Assembly: GCA_023406985.1 (NCBI GenBank)
Contig: JAEXTK010000019.1
Coordinates: forward strand, 1-9,182
Source: Spirochaetota bacterium
GTDB lineage: Bacteria > Spirochaetota > Spirochaetia > Treponematales > Breznakiellaceae
DNA length: 9,182 bases
Direction of reading: 5' to 3'
Below the pieces are notes generated by a model. It had not been told where the DNA came from and ran no database searches. It worked only from the letters and a program-made list of their open reading frames with translations. Shown one piece after another: positions 1-5,963 of this stretch. The translations under genes were made by a program, and so were the position numbers. The first letter of the stretch is position 1. Every line of letters begins with the position of its first letter.

Positions 1-398
1 GGGGGCCCGCGCCCCGCCCCCGACTGCATGGCCTTTCCGCGGCCGGCGACGAGGCGGAAGCAGTCCTCCGTGGTGATGACTCCCGCGACGGCGAGGGCCG
101 CGTATTCTCCCAGGCTGAAACCCGCGCACGCCGCCGGCTCGACGCCGCGCTCCGCCAACACGGCGGCCGCGGCCAGGTTCGCGACGGTGAGGGCGGGCTG
201 CGAGAGGTCCGACCGCTTGAGCTCCTCGGGACTCGCCGTCCGGAGGAGTTTTTCCAGGTCCATACCCGCGGCCGCGGAGGCCGCGCCGAAGAGGTCGCGC
301 GCCGCGGCGCTCGCCTCCAACAGGTCCACGGCCATGAGCGGATACTGCGCTCCCTGGCCGGGGAAGACGAAAACGGCTCGGTACTTTTTCGTTACCAT
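1..398 (-). CDS. fabD: Malonyl-CoA:ACP transacylase (FabD), N-terminal part, cut by the left window edge
   Basis: FabD moves the malonyl group from malonyl-CoA to acyl carrier protein, supplying the extender unit for type II fatty-acid synthesis in the cytoplasm. About 132 residues are visible, less than half of a usual FabD of roughly 300. The N-terminus reads VFPGQGAQYP (residues 10-19), the family's opening glycine-rich loop. The nucleophile elbow GFSLGEY follows near residues 93-99, with the catalytic serine in GxSxG. GRGKAMQ just before the edge matches the conserved Arg-containing segment that follows the elbow. The ATG lies inside the end of fabH: the two genes overlap by 7 nt, which suggests translational coupling. 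A purine-rich GGGGA about 10 nt upstream could be its ribosome-binding site. The fabH-fabD order is typical of fatty-acid gene clusters, so more fab genes may lie to the left. Confidence 0.95.
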   Translation of the reverse strand, partial: MVTKKYRAVFVFPGQGAQYPLMAVDLLEASAAARDLFGAASAAAGMDLEKLLRTASPEELKRSDLSQPALTVANLAAAAVLAERGVEPAACAGFSLGEYAALAVAGVITTEDCFRLVAGRGKAMQSGAGRGP

Positions 399-1426
399 AC
401 GATCAGGTTCCCCGCGTAGGTGAGCCCCGCTCCGAAGCCCACCGTCATGATGAGATCCCCGCGGACCAGCTTACCCGCACGGGCGAGCTCGTCCAGGGCG
501 AGGGGGATGGAGGCCGCCGAAGTGTTCGCGTACTCCTCGATGTTCAGGTAGAATTTGCTCTCCGGGATGCCGAGCCGTTTGGCCGCGGCCTGGACGATGC
601 GGGCGTTGGCCTGGTGAGGCACGATCCACGCCAAGTCGTCCACGGCGATGCCTTCCTCGGTCAGGAGCTGCCGGATCGTGTCCGTAACGGCCTTGACCGC
701 GAAGTTGTAGACGGCCTGGCCGTTCATCTCCAGGTGCGGCGGCGCCTCCATCGTTTCCCCCTTCTGCACGGGGCAGCGGGTGCCGCCCCGGCGCATGATG
801 AGGTGTTCGCTGCCCGAGCCGTCGGCGCCGAGCACCGACCGGAGGAGGCCCCGTTTCCCGGCCCCCTCGGAGGGCGCGTCCGTTTTCTCGATGATCGCGG
901 CCCCGGCCCCGTCTCCGAAGAGGACGCAGGTGCTCCGGTCCGACCAGTCGGCGATGCGGGTGAGCACCTCCGCGCCGATGACGAGGGCGCGCTTCCGCGC
1001 CTTGCCCATCGTGACGATGCCGGCCGCCGCGTCCATCGCGTAGACGAAGCCGGTGCAGCCCGCGGAGACGTCCATGGCCGCGGCCCGCTTGGCCCCGATG
1101 CGGTCTTGCACGAGGCAGGCCGTGGCCGGGAACCCGATGTAGTCGGCGGTCGCGGTCGCCACCACCACGAGGTCCAGGGTTTCCGCGGCGGCCCGCGCCG
1201 ACCCGCCGAGGGCGGGATCGCGCTCGGCGAGCATGGCCAGCGCGTTGTTCGCGGCCTCCGTGGCCAGGTCGCTCGCCGCGACGCCGTCGTCCGCTATGTG
1301 TCGAGATCCGATGCCCGTGTGGGAGCGGATCCATTCGTCGGAAGTATCAAGCCGCGTCGCCAGCTCGTCGTTGGTGACGCGCCGCGCGGGCACTGCGCGT
1401 CCGGTCGCGATGATCTCGATAGCCAT
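392..1426 (-). CDS. fabH: 3-oxoacyl-ACP synthase III (KAS III, FabH)
   Basis: FabH starts type II fatty-acid synthesis by condensing an acyl-CoA primer, usually acetyl-CoA, with malonyl-ACP. The 344-residue product has the full thiolase-fold layout. The catalytic Cys is C124 in DVSAGCTGFVYAMD. The active-site His is H271 in VPHQANARI and the Asn is N301 in EYANTSAASIP. A C-terminal GFGAGLTYAG glycine loop completes the set. The length is slightly above E. coli FabH (317), with a modest insertion near residues 70-84. I chose the ATG at 1426 because AAAGGAC sits 6-7 nt upstream. A TTG start seven codons earlier would put that Shine-Dalgarno inside the coding region. The gene is followed by fabD with a 7-nt overlap. 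It has its own promoter and an inverted repeat in the leader, listed separately. Primer preference (straight or branched) cannot be read from the sequence. Confidence 0.96.
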   Translation of the reverse strand: MAIEIIATGRAVPARRVTNDELATRLDTSDEWIRSHTGIGSRHIADDGVAASDLATEAANNALAMLAERDPALGGSARAAAETLDLVVVATATADYIGFPATACLVQDRIGAKRAAAMDVSAGCTGFVYAMDAAAGIVTMGKARKRALVIGAEVLTRIADWSDRSTCVLFGDGAGAAIIEKTDAPSEGAGKRGLLRSVLGADGSGSEHLIMRRGGTRCPVQKGETMEAPPHLEMNGQAVYNFAVKAVTDTIRQLLTEEGIAVDDLAWIVPHQANARIVQAAAKRLGIPESKFYLNIEEYANTSAASIPLALDELARAGKLVRGDLIMTVGFGAGLTYAGNLIVW

Positions 1427-1442
1427 GGCAAGTCCTTTATTC

Positions 1443-1464
1443 GACAAAATGTCGCAAATTTGTC
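1443..1464. promoter_or_regulatory. Inverted repeat in the fabH leader, candidate operator or RNA hairpin
   Basis: GACAAA (1443-1448) and TTTGTC (1459-1464) form a 6-bp inverted repeat around 10 nt. A second, nested palindrome CGACA-AAA-TGTCG spans 1442-1454. Both lie between the fabH promoter and its Shine-Dalgarno sequence. A dimeric repressor of the TetR or similar type could bind here, or the transcript could fold. No specific known fatty-acid operator sequence is recognised, so a regulatory role is inference. Confidence 0.4.
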
Positions 1465-1478
1465 AGAATGGCGTCGAT

Positions 1479-1506
1479 AGGATATCACGCGGCCAGAAAA
1501 AGTCAA
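1479..1506 (-). promoter_or_regulatory. Sigma70-type promoter of fabH-fabD
   Basis: On the minus strand TTGACT (1506-1501) is followed after 16 nt by TATCCT (1484-1479). Both match the -35 and -10 consensus well in otherwise GC-rich DNA. Transcription would start near 1472, giving a leader of roughly 46 nt that contains the inverted repeat at 1443-1464 and the Shine-Dalgarno AAAGGAC. Confidence 0.65.
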
Positions 1507-1562
1507 TATGACGAATTGGGTGCAAATGTCGACCTGCCTGGCCCCGCGCCCTCCCCTTGATA

Positions 1563-1568
1563 TATACT
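1563..1568 (+). promoter_or_regulatory. Possible -10 box giving a leaderless mRNA for the mutarotase-like gene
   Basis: TATACT lies 6 nt before the ATG at 1575, so a start 6-7 nt downstream of the hexamer would fall on or next to the initiation codon. No Shine-Dalgarno precedes the ATG. A convincing -35 element at the usual distance is not visible, which keeps the confidence low. Confidence 0.35.
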
Positions 1569-1574
1569 GAAATC

Positions 1575-2453
1575 ATGCCGCTACTGGAAAGTTCCCGGCT
1601 TACGGTCGGGTGGGAATACCCCGGGGAAGGGTACCGGGGGACGCGTTTCGATTGGACTTCGCAGATCGTATCGATAGAGCTTGACGGGACGCACCGTTTC
1701 GGCTCGGCCGAGTATCCGCGCGACGACGCGCGGCACTTTGAAGGCGGCCGCGGCCTCTCCTGCGAGTTCGGCATCCGCGACGCCGTAGGCTACGCCGGAT
1801 GCGCCGTCGGCGATTGGTTCCCCAAGATCGGGGTCGCCTTCCTGCGGCGCGAGGACGGGCCGTACGATTTCTTCCATCATTACCGCGAGGCGCGGCCGCA
1901 GTCGTACCGGGTCGATGACTCGCTGCCCGGCGCCGTGCGCATGGAGGCCGCCGGCGAGCGGTGCCGCGGCTACGGCTGGCGCCTCGTCCGGACCTGGTCC
2001 GTCGACGGCGCGGCGCTGGAGTGCGCCGCGCGCCTGGAAAATACGGGCGACGAACCCATCGAGACGGACGAGTATTGCCACAACTTCTTGCGGCTCGGCG
2101 CGGCGCCCGTCGGACCCGATTACCGGGTGTCCTTTTCCTTCCCGATTCCTGCCGTCGCGCCCGAGGTCGCGGACCCCTCCTCCTGCCTCCGCGGCGCGGC
2201 GCCGGAGTTCGTCCGCGAGCCCGCCGCCGATTTCTACCTGGGCGGCCTCCTCGCTTCGCCCGCGGAGGAAGCTTCCTGGACGGTACGCGACGCGCGCACC
2301 GGACTCTCCGTGACGGAGCGCCTCTCGGGCAGCGCCTACCGCTGCGCGCTCTGGGGCCGATCCCACGTGATCTCCCCGGAACTCTTCATCCGCGTCTCGG
2401 TGGAACCGGGGCGGAGCCGGGAGTGGAAGCGGAGGTGGGAATTCGGGAGCTGA
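1575..2453 (+). CDS. Galactose-mutarotase-fold (aldose-epimerase-like) protein, substrate unknown
   Basis: The 292-residue product resembles the beta-sandwich carbohydrate-binding fold of aldose 1-epimerases. Visible hallmarks are YRGTRFDWTSQIVSIEL (20-36), an acidic/Gly segment GLSCEFG (60-66), WFPKIGVAFLRR (81-92) and YDFFHHY (97-103). ARLENTGDEPIETDEYCHNFL (151-171) follows, with a His at 169 where related enzymes carry an active-site His. A C-terminal SPELFIRVSVEPG segment (267-279) resembles the ending of the fold. No signal peptide or membrane segment is seen, so it should be cytoplasmic. Mutarotases interconvert sugar anomers, but many members of this superfamily have other or unknown roles, and no sugar gene stands next to it. 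I chose the ATG at 1575; a TTG at 1557 is also in frame, and neither has a Shine-Dalgarno. It is transcribed divergently from fabH and convergently with the tetR gene. Confidence 0.75.
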   Translation: MPLLESSRLTVGWEYPGEGYRGTRFDWTSQIVSIELDGTHRFGSAEYPRDDARHFEGGRGLSCEFGIRDAVGYAGCAVGDWFPKIGVAFLRREDGPYDFFHHYREARPQSYRVDDSLPGAVRMEAAGERCRGYGWRLVRTWSVDGAALECAARLENTGDEPIETDEYCHNFLRLGAAPVGPDYRVSFSFPIPAVAPEVADPSSCLRGAAPEFVREPAADFYLGGLLASPAEEASWTVRDARTGLSVTERLSGSAYRCALWGRSHVISPELFIRVSVEPGRSREWKRRWEFGS

Positions 2454-2481
2454 GCCGAAGGAAGGCGGAGGGCCCGGCGGT

Positions 2482-2538
2482 AGGCAGAAAACCCCGCGGC
2501 AGGCAGGAGACCCGGCGGCGGGCAGAAAACCCCGCGGC
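2482..2538. repeat. Three tandem 19-nt repeats in the convergent gap
   Basis: Units 2482-2500, 2501-2519 and 2520-2538 are each 19 nt. The first and third are AGGCAGAAAACCCCGCGGC and the same with one changed base (initial A to G). The middle one differs at several positions (GGAGACCCGG in place of GAAAACCCCG). The array is flanked on both sides by GGCCCGGCGG (2471-2480 and 2540-2549). It lies between the stop of the mutarotase-like gene and the stop of the tetR-type gene, in no credible coding sequence. A role in termination or simple slippage expansion are both possible. Confidence 0.8.
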
Positions 2539-2553
2539 GGGCCCGGCGGGCGC

Positions 2554-3165
2554 CTAGCCGGCCGCGGCCTCGCCCCGCGCGAGCCGCTCCACGGCCAGGC
2601 CGACGGCTCCCTTGAGGTCGGCGACCGAAGGCCGGCCGAGGACCACGAGGCGGAAGATCGCCGATTCGATGAGGCCGTAGAGGAGGTCGTCGGCGAGGCG
2701 CACGTTGACGGGCGGCAGCTCGCCCGCGCGGATGCCGTCTATGACGATGGTGGCCAGGATGTGCCGGAGGCGGATGGTGCGCTTGCGCACGCGGTAGTCG
2801 GGATCGGTGCCGCTCTTGGCGAGGTGCATGAGGTAGTTGAGCACGACCACGAGGAGGCGCCGGTTCTCCTCCAGCCGGTCCAGGATGGTCTCCAGGACCT
2901 TCACGAGCTTGTCGGCGGTGCCGAGGGCCACGTCGCCCTTGACCGAGACGAGGTCGCTCTCCACCTCGGCCATGAGCTGCTTGATGCTCCAGTTGAAGAT
3001 CTCGCGCTTGTTCTTGAAGTAGATGTAGAGGGTGGTGCGCGTGATCCCGCAGCGGTCCGCTATCTTCTGGAACGTCGCGTCTTCGAATCCCTCGTCCATG
3101 AAGACGTCGAGGGCCCGTTCCAGGATCTCTCTTCGGCGCTTATCGTGCTCTACGACGATCGACAT
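2554..3165 (-). CDS. TetR/AcrR-family transcriptional regulator
   Basis: The 203-residue protein has a TetR-type DNA-binding domain at its N-terminus: residues 11-60 read REILERALDVFMDEGFEDAT, then FQKIADRCGITRTTLYIYFK as the helix-turn-helix, then NKREIFNW. The remaining about 140 residues are helical and poorly conserved, as expected of the ligand-binding and dimerisation domain, so the ligand cannot be guessed. I chose the ATG at 3165 because GGAGAAGGA lies directly upstream. An in-frame ATG at 3189 lacks a comparable site. The chosen start lies 26 nt inside the end of the rlmL-like gene, so the two are probably co-transcribed and translationally coupled. Its targets are unknown; nearby inverted repeats in front of fabH and rlmL are candidates only by proximity. 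Confidence 0.92.
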   Translation of the reverse strand: MSIVVEHDKRRREILERALDVFMDEGFEDATFQKIADRCGITRTTLYIYFKNKREIFNWSIKQLMAEVESDLVSVKGDVALGTADKLVKVLETILDRLEENRRLLVVVLNYLMHLAKSGTDPDYRVRKRTIRLRHILATIVIDGIRAGELPPVNVRLADDLLYGLIESAIFRLVVLGRPSVADLKGAVGLAVERLARGEAAAG

Positions 3166-4384
3166 CGTTCCTTCTCCCCAAGCGGTCATACAGGTAGAGG
3201 TAGGAGCGCAGGGCTCCGTTGGTGATTTCTCGTACGGAAGCGGCGGCGTACCCGAAGTGGGACTCGAAGCCGGGGTGGTTCGTGATCACGCCCATGTTCC
3301 AGCCGGCGAAGGAATCGACGAGCGCGCCCATGTCCCGGTAGGTCCGCTCCGCCTGCTCCACGTCGCCGAGCCGCTCGCCGTAGGGCGGGTTCATGACGAG
3401 GAAGCCCTCGGCCTCGGCGGCCCGGGCCTTTTCCATCGGGAGGACGCTGAAGGAGGGGAGGGCGGCGCGCTCGGTTCCGCCCGAGGTGCTCGCGGAGCCC
3501 GCGGCGGCGACGCCGGGGAGGCGGATGCCCGCGCCGGGCGCGATGCCGCGCGCAAGCTCGAAGGCCCGCTCCGCGTTGGACCGCGCGATGGAGACCGCCC
3601 GGCCGTCCACGTCGCTGCCCGCGATGCGGATCACGTTGGCGAAGTTGACCTTGGCCGCGAGCGCCGCCCGCGTCTCGGCCTCCACGGCCCGGTCGCCGAT
3701 GCGGAGGTCCGAGAGGGCGAAGGAGCGGCCGAGGCCGGGCGCGGCGTCCCAGGCGTAGAGGGCCGCCTCGATCGCGAAGGTGCCGGACCCGCAGAAGGGG
3801 TCGTAGAGGGGGAATTTCCGCCGCCAACCCATGAGCAGGAGGACGGCGGCCGCGGTCGTCTCGCGGAGGGGTGCCGCGCCGCCCTCGGTCCGGTACCCGC
3901 GGCGGAAGAGGGGCTCGCCGGAGAGGTCCACGAGGATGGAGGCGACGTCCTTTTCGAGGTAGGCGCGGATCTCGACGGGTAAGCCGTCCTCGCTGAGCCG
4001 GGAAACGCCCCAGGCGGCGCAGAGCCGGTCGGCGACGGCCTTGTGCACCACCGCCTGCACGCTCGTCTCGGCGGTGAGCGCGGACCGGTTGGCGCGGACC
4101 TTCGTGACCGTCACGTGGGCGCCGGCCGGCACCAGGTCGGGCCAGGCTATCGCACGGGTGCCCTCGAACAGGGCCTCGAAGTCGGGGGCGGGAAAGCTCG
4201 CGGCCTCCAGGAGCACGCGGTCGGCGGTCCTGAGCGAGAAGAGGGCTCGGTACAGCCCCGCGAGCTCGGCCTGGAAGCGGACGCGGCCGAAACCGGAGGC
4301 CAGGACGGTGAGGTCGATTTTCCGCAATTCGTTGGAGAGCGCCTTCTCCGCGCCGACGGCGCAGAGGGCGACGGCAGTATACAT
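3140..4384 (-). CDS. rlmL: THUMP-domain 23S rRNA (guanine-N2) methyltransferase, RlmL/YpsC family
   Basis: The 414-residue protein matches the one-domain RlmL/YpsC type: an N-terminal ferredoxin-like/THUMP RNA-binding region (about 1-155) and a C-terminal Rossmann-type methylase. E. coli RlmL carries an extra second methylase domain that is absent here. YDPFCGSGTFAIEAAL (194-209) is the S-adenosylmethionine-binding loop. GSDVDGRAV (256-264) is the acidic strand end, and NPPYGERLGD (332-341) is the catalytic NPPY motif of N2-guanine methylases. The E. coli enzyme modifies G2445 of 23S rRNA near the peptidyl-transferase centre; the same target is inferred. Oddities are a Gly/Ala/Ser-rich insertion around 281-310 between the acidic strand and NPPY, and a basic tail GRRNDVDRRRAR that overlaps the tetR-type start. 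There is no Shine-Dalgarno before the ATG, but a candidate promoter lies directly in front. It sits 38 nt downstream of the rlmM-like gene. Confidence 0.9.
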   Translation of the reverse strand: MYTAVALCAVGAEKALSNELRKIDLTVLASGFGRVRFQAELAGLYRALFSLRTADRVLLEAASFPAPDFEALFEGTRAIAWPDLVPAGAHVTVTKVRANRSALTAETSVQAVVHKAVADRLCAAWGVSRLSEDGLPVEIRAYLEKDVASILVDLSGEPLFRRGYRTEGGAAPLRETTAAAVLLLMGWRRKFPLYDPFCGSGTFAIEAALYAWDAAPGLGRSFALSDLRIGDRAVEAETRAALAAKVNFANVIRIAGSDVDGRAVSIARSNAERAFELARGIAPGAGIRLPGVAAAGSASTSGGTERAALPSFSVLPMEKARAAEAEGFLVMNPPYGERLGDVEQAERTYRDMGALVDSFAGWNMGVITNHPGFESHFGYAAASVREITNGALRSYLYLYDRLGRRNDVDRRRAR

Positions 4385-4387
4385 GAA

Positions 4388-4424
4388 GACAATTTAACAC
4401 TCTATCAGGATTTGTTCAATTGTC
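4388..4424. repeat. Inverted repeat spanning the rlmL promoter
   Basis: GACAATT (4388-4394) and AATTGTC (4418-4424) are perfect 7-nt inverted arms separated by 23 nt. One arm overlaps the likely -10 and the other the likely -35 of rlmL, and the distal arm also enters the stop codon of the rlmM-like gene. Arm spacing and placement would suit a repressor or a weak hairpin. No known binding protein is recognised. Confidence 0.5.
4392..4419 (-). promoter_or_regulatory. Candidate promoter of rlmL-tetR
   Basis: On the minus strand TTGAAC (4419-4414) is followed after 16 nt by TTAAAT (4397-4392). The -10 hexamer ends 7 nt before the rlmL ATG, so the transcript would be leaderless or nearly so, which fits the lack of a Shine-Dalgarno. 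The region is a small AT-rich island in GC-rich DNA. Confidence 0.5.
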
Positions 4425-5349
4425 AGATTGATTCTTGGTCGGCGGTCTTGATCCAGGTGAGTTCGTGCTTGTTGTAGTGGAGGTGGACCACGGAGCCGCC
4501 GGGTATGGCGGCGAAAGCCCGGGTAGTCTCCGCGTCGGGCTCGCCCTGCATCTTGATCGTGCACACGAAGTTGCGGCAAAGCCCCGATGCGAGCCAGCGC
4601 TCCACCCATTCCAGGAGCCGCGGGGGATAGCATATCACGTCCGAGCACAGCCAGTCGATCGGGCCGATCTCTTCCGGCTTCAGCGTGAAGGCGTCGTGCT
4701 TGAGGTAGGTCACGTTCGGCATGGCCATGACGCGGGCGTCGAGCGGAGCGCGGTCCACCGCGGTCACGTCGGCGCCGAGGCGGGCGAGCACCCAGGTCCA
4801 GCCGCCCGGCGTGGCCCCCGCGTCCAGGCAGCGCTCTCCGGGGCGGGGAAAGCGGCGCGCGCGGACCAGGGCTTCCTGGAGCTTGAGGTAGGCGCGGCTC
4901 GGGGGGCCGAATTTATCTTCCTGGAATTCCATGACGCCGCCGGGGAAGGGGCTCGAGCAGCGGGCGGAGCCCACGAGGGTGTGCTCGTCCAGCAAGGTCC
5001 AGGCCCCCATCGGGCTGTCGGGCAGCGTCCAGGGGAAGGGGCGCGGCTTGTCGGCGATAGGCGGCAGTTTCGCGCGGATGAGCTCGCCGCGGCGGAACTG
5101 GGTGAACAGCGTCGGCGCCCAGTTCCGCTGGACCGAACGGAGGGCCGCCGCGGCTTCGGAGATGGATTCGAATTGCAATTCGAAAGGCTCGAGCCAGACG
5201 TTGCGGCACCAGAACGCTTCCCGCGCGGCTCCCGCGGCGAACCGGAAGGGCCCCCACGACGCGTCGACGCCGCCGAGCTCCGCTTCCAGGTGTCGGTCGA
5301 AATCCTCTATCGAATGGTATACGAGGCCGCCGAGCGGCGTCCCGATCAT
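4423..5349 (-). CDS. rlmM: RlmM-like 23S rRNA ribose 2'-O-methyltransferase
   Basis: The 308-residue protein resembles RlmM, which in E. coli methylates the ribose of C2498 in 23S rRNA. The C-terminal half has the RrmJ/FtsJ-type fold. CLDAGATPGGWTWVLARLGA (174-193) is the S-adenosylmethionine loop. The expected K-D-K-E catalytic residues appear as K156 (SRAYLKLQEAL), D237 (WLCSDVICYPP), K266 (FVCTIKMQGEPD) and E296 (NKHELTWIK). The N-terminal about 130 residues should be the THUMP-like RNA-binding part and are shorter than in the 366-residue E. coli enzyme. The start ATG overlaps the TGA of the pilZ gene (ATGA). GGAGG lies only 1 nt before it, so coupled re-initiation is more likely than free initiation. 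Exact rRNA position is inferred from family; another FtsJ-like target is possible. Confidence 0.85.
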   Translation of the reverse strand: MIGTPLGGLVYHSIEDFDRHLEAELGGVDASWGPFRFAAGAAREAFWCRNVWLEPFELQFESISEAAAALRSVQRNWAPTLFTQFRRGELIRAKLPPIADKPRPFPWTLPDSPMGAWTLLDEHTLVGSARCSSPFPGGVMEFQEDKFGPPSRAYLKLQEALVRARRFPRPGERCLDAGATPGGWTWVLARLGADVTAVDRAPLDARVMAMPNVTYLKHDAFTLKPEEIGPIDWLCSDVICYPPRLLEWVERWLASGLCRNFVCTIKMQGEPDAETTRAFAAIPGGSVVHLHYNKHELTWIKTADQESI

Positions 5350-5693
5350 ACCTCCGCCGCGCTCTTGGAGCGCCAGGCGAGGTAGTCCACGTACCGCAGG
5401 AACGCCTTACCCTTCGGCGAGGCGAGGATGAAGAAACCCACCTCGAAGGAGTCGTAGTCGGTACGGCTCCACCGGGATTCCACTTCCAGCTCGAAGTCCT
5501 CCACCTGGGCGACCGCCTCCGGTTGGACGACGATCTTGTAGCGGCTGCCCTCGGTCAGGGCGACGGCCGCGCTGAATTCCAGGCGACAGCCGGTGATGCT
5601 GAGATCGCGCAAGACGGCGTCGCCGACCGCGAGGCCGTTGACCGTGGCGTGGGCGATGGTTGCGTAACGGGGACTTTTCCGGTTCTCGCGCAT
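5346..5693 (-). CDS. Single-domain PilZ protein, probable c-di-GMP receptor
   Basis: The 115-residue protein is essentially one PilZ domain. Both c-di-GMP-binding signatures are intact: RKSPR (R5 and R9, the RxxxR motif) and DLSITG (D30, S32, G35, the D/NxSxxG motif). The rest is beta-strand-rich, ending in a short helix near FLRYVDYLAWRSK. No signal peptide or membrane segment is present. PilZ proteins act in the cytoplasm as c-di-GMP sensors that alter a partner; which partner is not shown here. The gene leads a unit with the RlmM-like gene through a 4-nt ATGA overlap, an unusual pairing that may only reflect shared transcription. The start follows from MRENRKSPRY placing the motif at the N-terminus as usual. 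GGTGG lies 1 nt before the ATG, too close for a normal Shine-Dalgarno. Confidence 0.9.
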   Translation of the reverse strand: MRENRKSPRYATIAHATVNGLAVGDAVLRDLSITGCRLEFSAAVALTEGSRYKIVVQPEAVAQVEDFELEVESRWSRTDYDSFEVGFFILASPKGKAFLRYVDYLAWRSKSAAEV

Positions 5694-5701
5694 ACCACCG
5701 C

Positions 5702-5730
5702 ATATTGAATCGAACGGCGCGTTTCGTCAA
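5702..5730 (-). promoter_or_regulatory. Sigma70-type promoter of pilZ-rlmM
   Basis: On the minus strand TTGACG (5730-5725) is followed after 17 nt by CAATAT (5707-5702), a good spacing with a near-consensus -35. The -10 ends 8 nt before the pilZ ATG, predicting a start within a base or two of the initiation codon. The 8-nt palindrome TCAATTGA (5727-5734) overlaps the -35. Confidence 0.55.
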
Positions 5731-5734
5731 TTGA

Positions 5735-5877
5735 GACCGCGGGGCCGCCGCCGCGTCCCGCGGCCGCGGCCTCTCGGAGGCCCGGGGACCCGGGGACTTT
5801 ACGACCCGGAGGAGGTACGGCGCGGGGAGGGACGGTTTTATTCCCGCTACCGAGCATTAAGTAGAGATACATTTTTC
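5735..5877. other. GC-rich spacer between divergent pilZ and XRE-cupin genes
   Basis: No credible gene is seen between the two divergent promoters. The stretch holds a short perfect hairpin, GGCCTC-TCG-GAGGCC (5768-5782). The tandem octamer CCCGGGGA follows twice (5781-5796), then a purine-rich GGAGGAGG without a start codon at a suitable distance. An AT-rich patch sits at about 5855-5885. The hairpin has no T-tract, and both flanking genes run away from it, so it is not a terminator for either. Confidence 0.6.
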
Positions 5878-5888
5878 TTGATATCGGC

Positions 5889-5918
5889 TTGATGGAATCG
5901 GGAAGGCACCGGTATGCT
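5889..5918 (+). promoter_or_regulatory. Candidate promoter of the XRE-cupin/acyl-CoA ligase operon
   Basis: TTGATG (5889-5894) and TATGCT (5913-5918) are spaced by 18 nt. A start near 5925 would give a leader of about 40 nt ending in the strong Shine-Dalgarno AGGAGGA before the ATG at 5964. A second TTGATA at 5878-5883 is too far from this -10 to serve it. Confidence 0.4.
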
Positions 5919-5963
5919 CGACCGGGCGGCGGTCGCCTGACCGGCCGGAACCGAGGAGGAACC

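Noticed and set aside
2482..2538. CRISPR-like array
   Set aside because: The 19-nt units are directly adjacent, with no spacers between them and no cas genes nearby.
1961..2557. Plus-strand frame running from inside the mutarotase-like gene through the 19-nt repeats
   Set aside because: The translation is Arg/Gly/Pro-rich with no start signal or domain, and the in-frame mutarotase-like protein explains this DNA.
3166..3189. Upstream ATG at 3189 for the tetR-type gene
   Set aside because: It has no Shine-Dalgarno and adds eight residues before the usual TetR N-terminus. The ATG at 3165 has GGAGAAGGA directly in front.
3032..3982. Plus-strand open frame opposite the rlmL-like gene
   Set aside because: Low-complexity Gly/Arg/Glu/Ala translation without family features; it is the shadow of a clear methyltransferase gene.
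4435..5385. Plus-strand open frame opposite the rlmM-like gene
   Set aside because: Same reasoning: it is a composition-driven frame, while the minus strand shows the full catalytic tetrad of an RNA methylase.
5768..5782. Hairpin GGCCTC-TCG-GAGGCC as a terminator
   Set aside because: It lies between divergent genes that are transcribed away from it and has no T-tract on either side.
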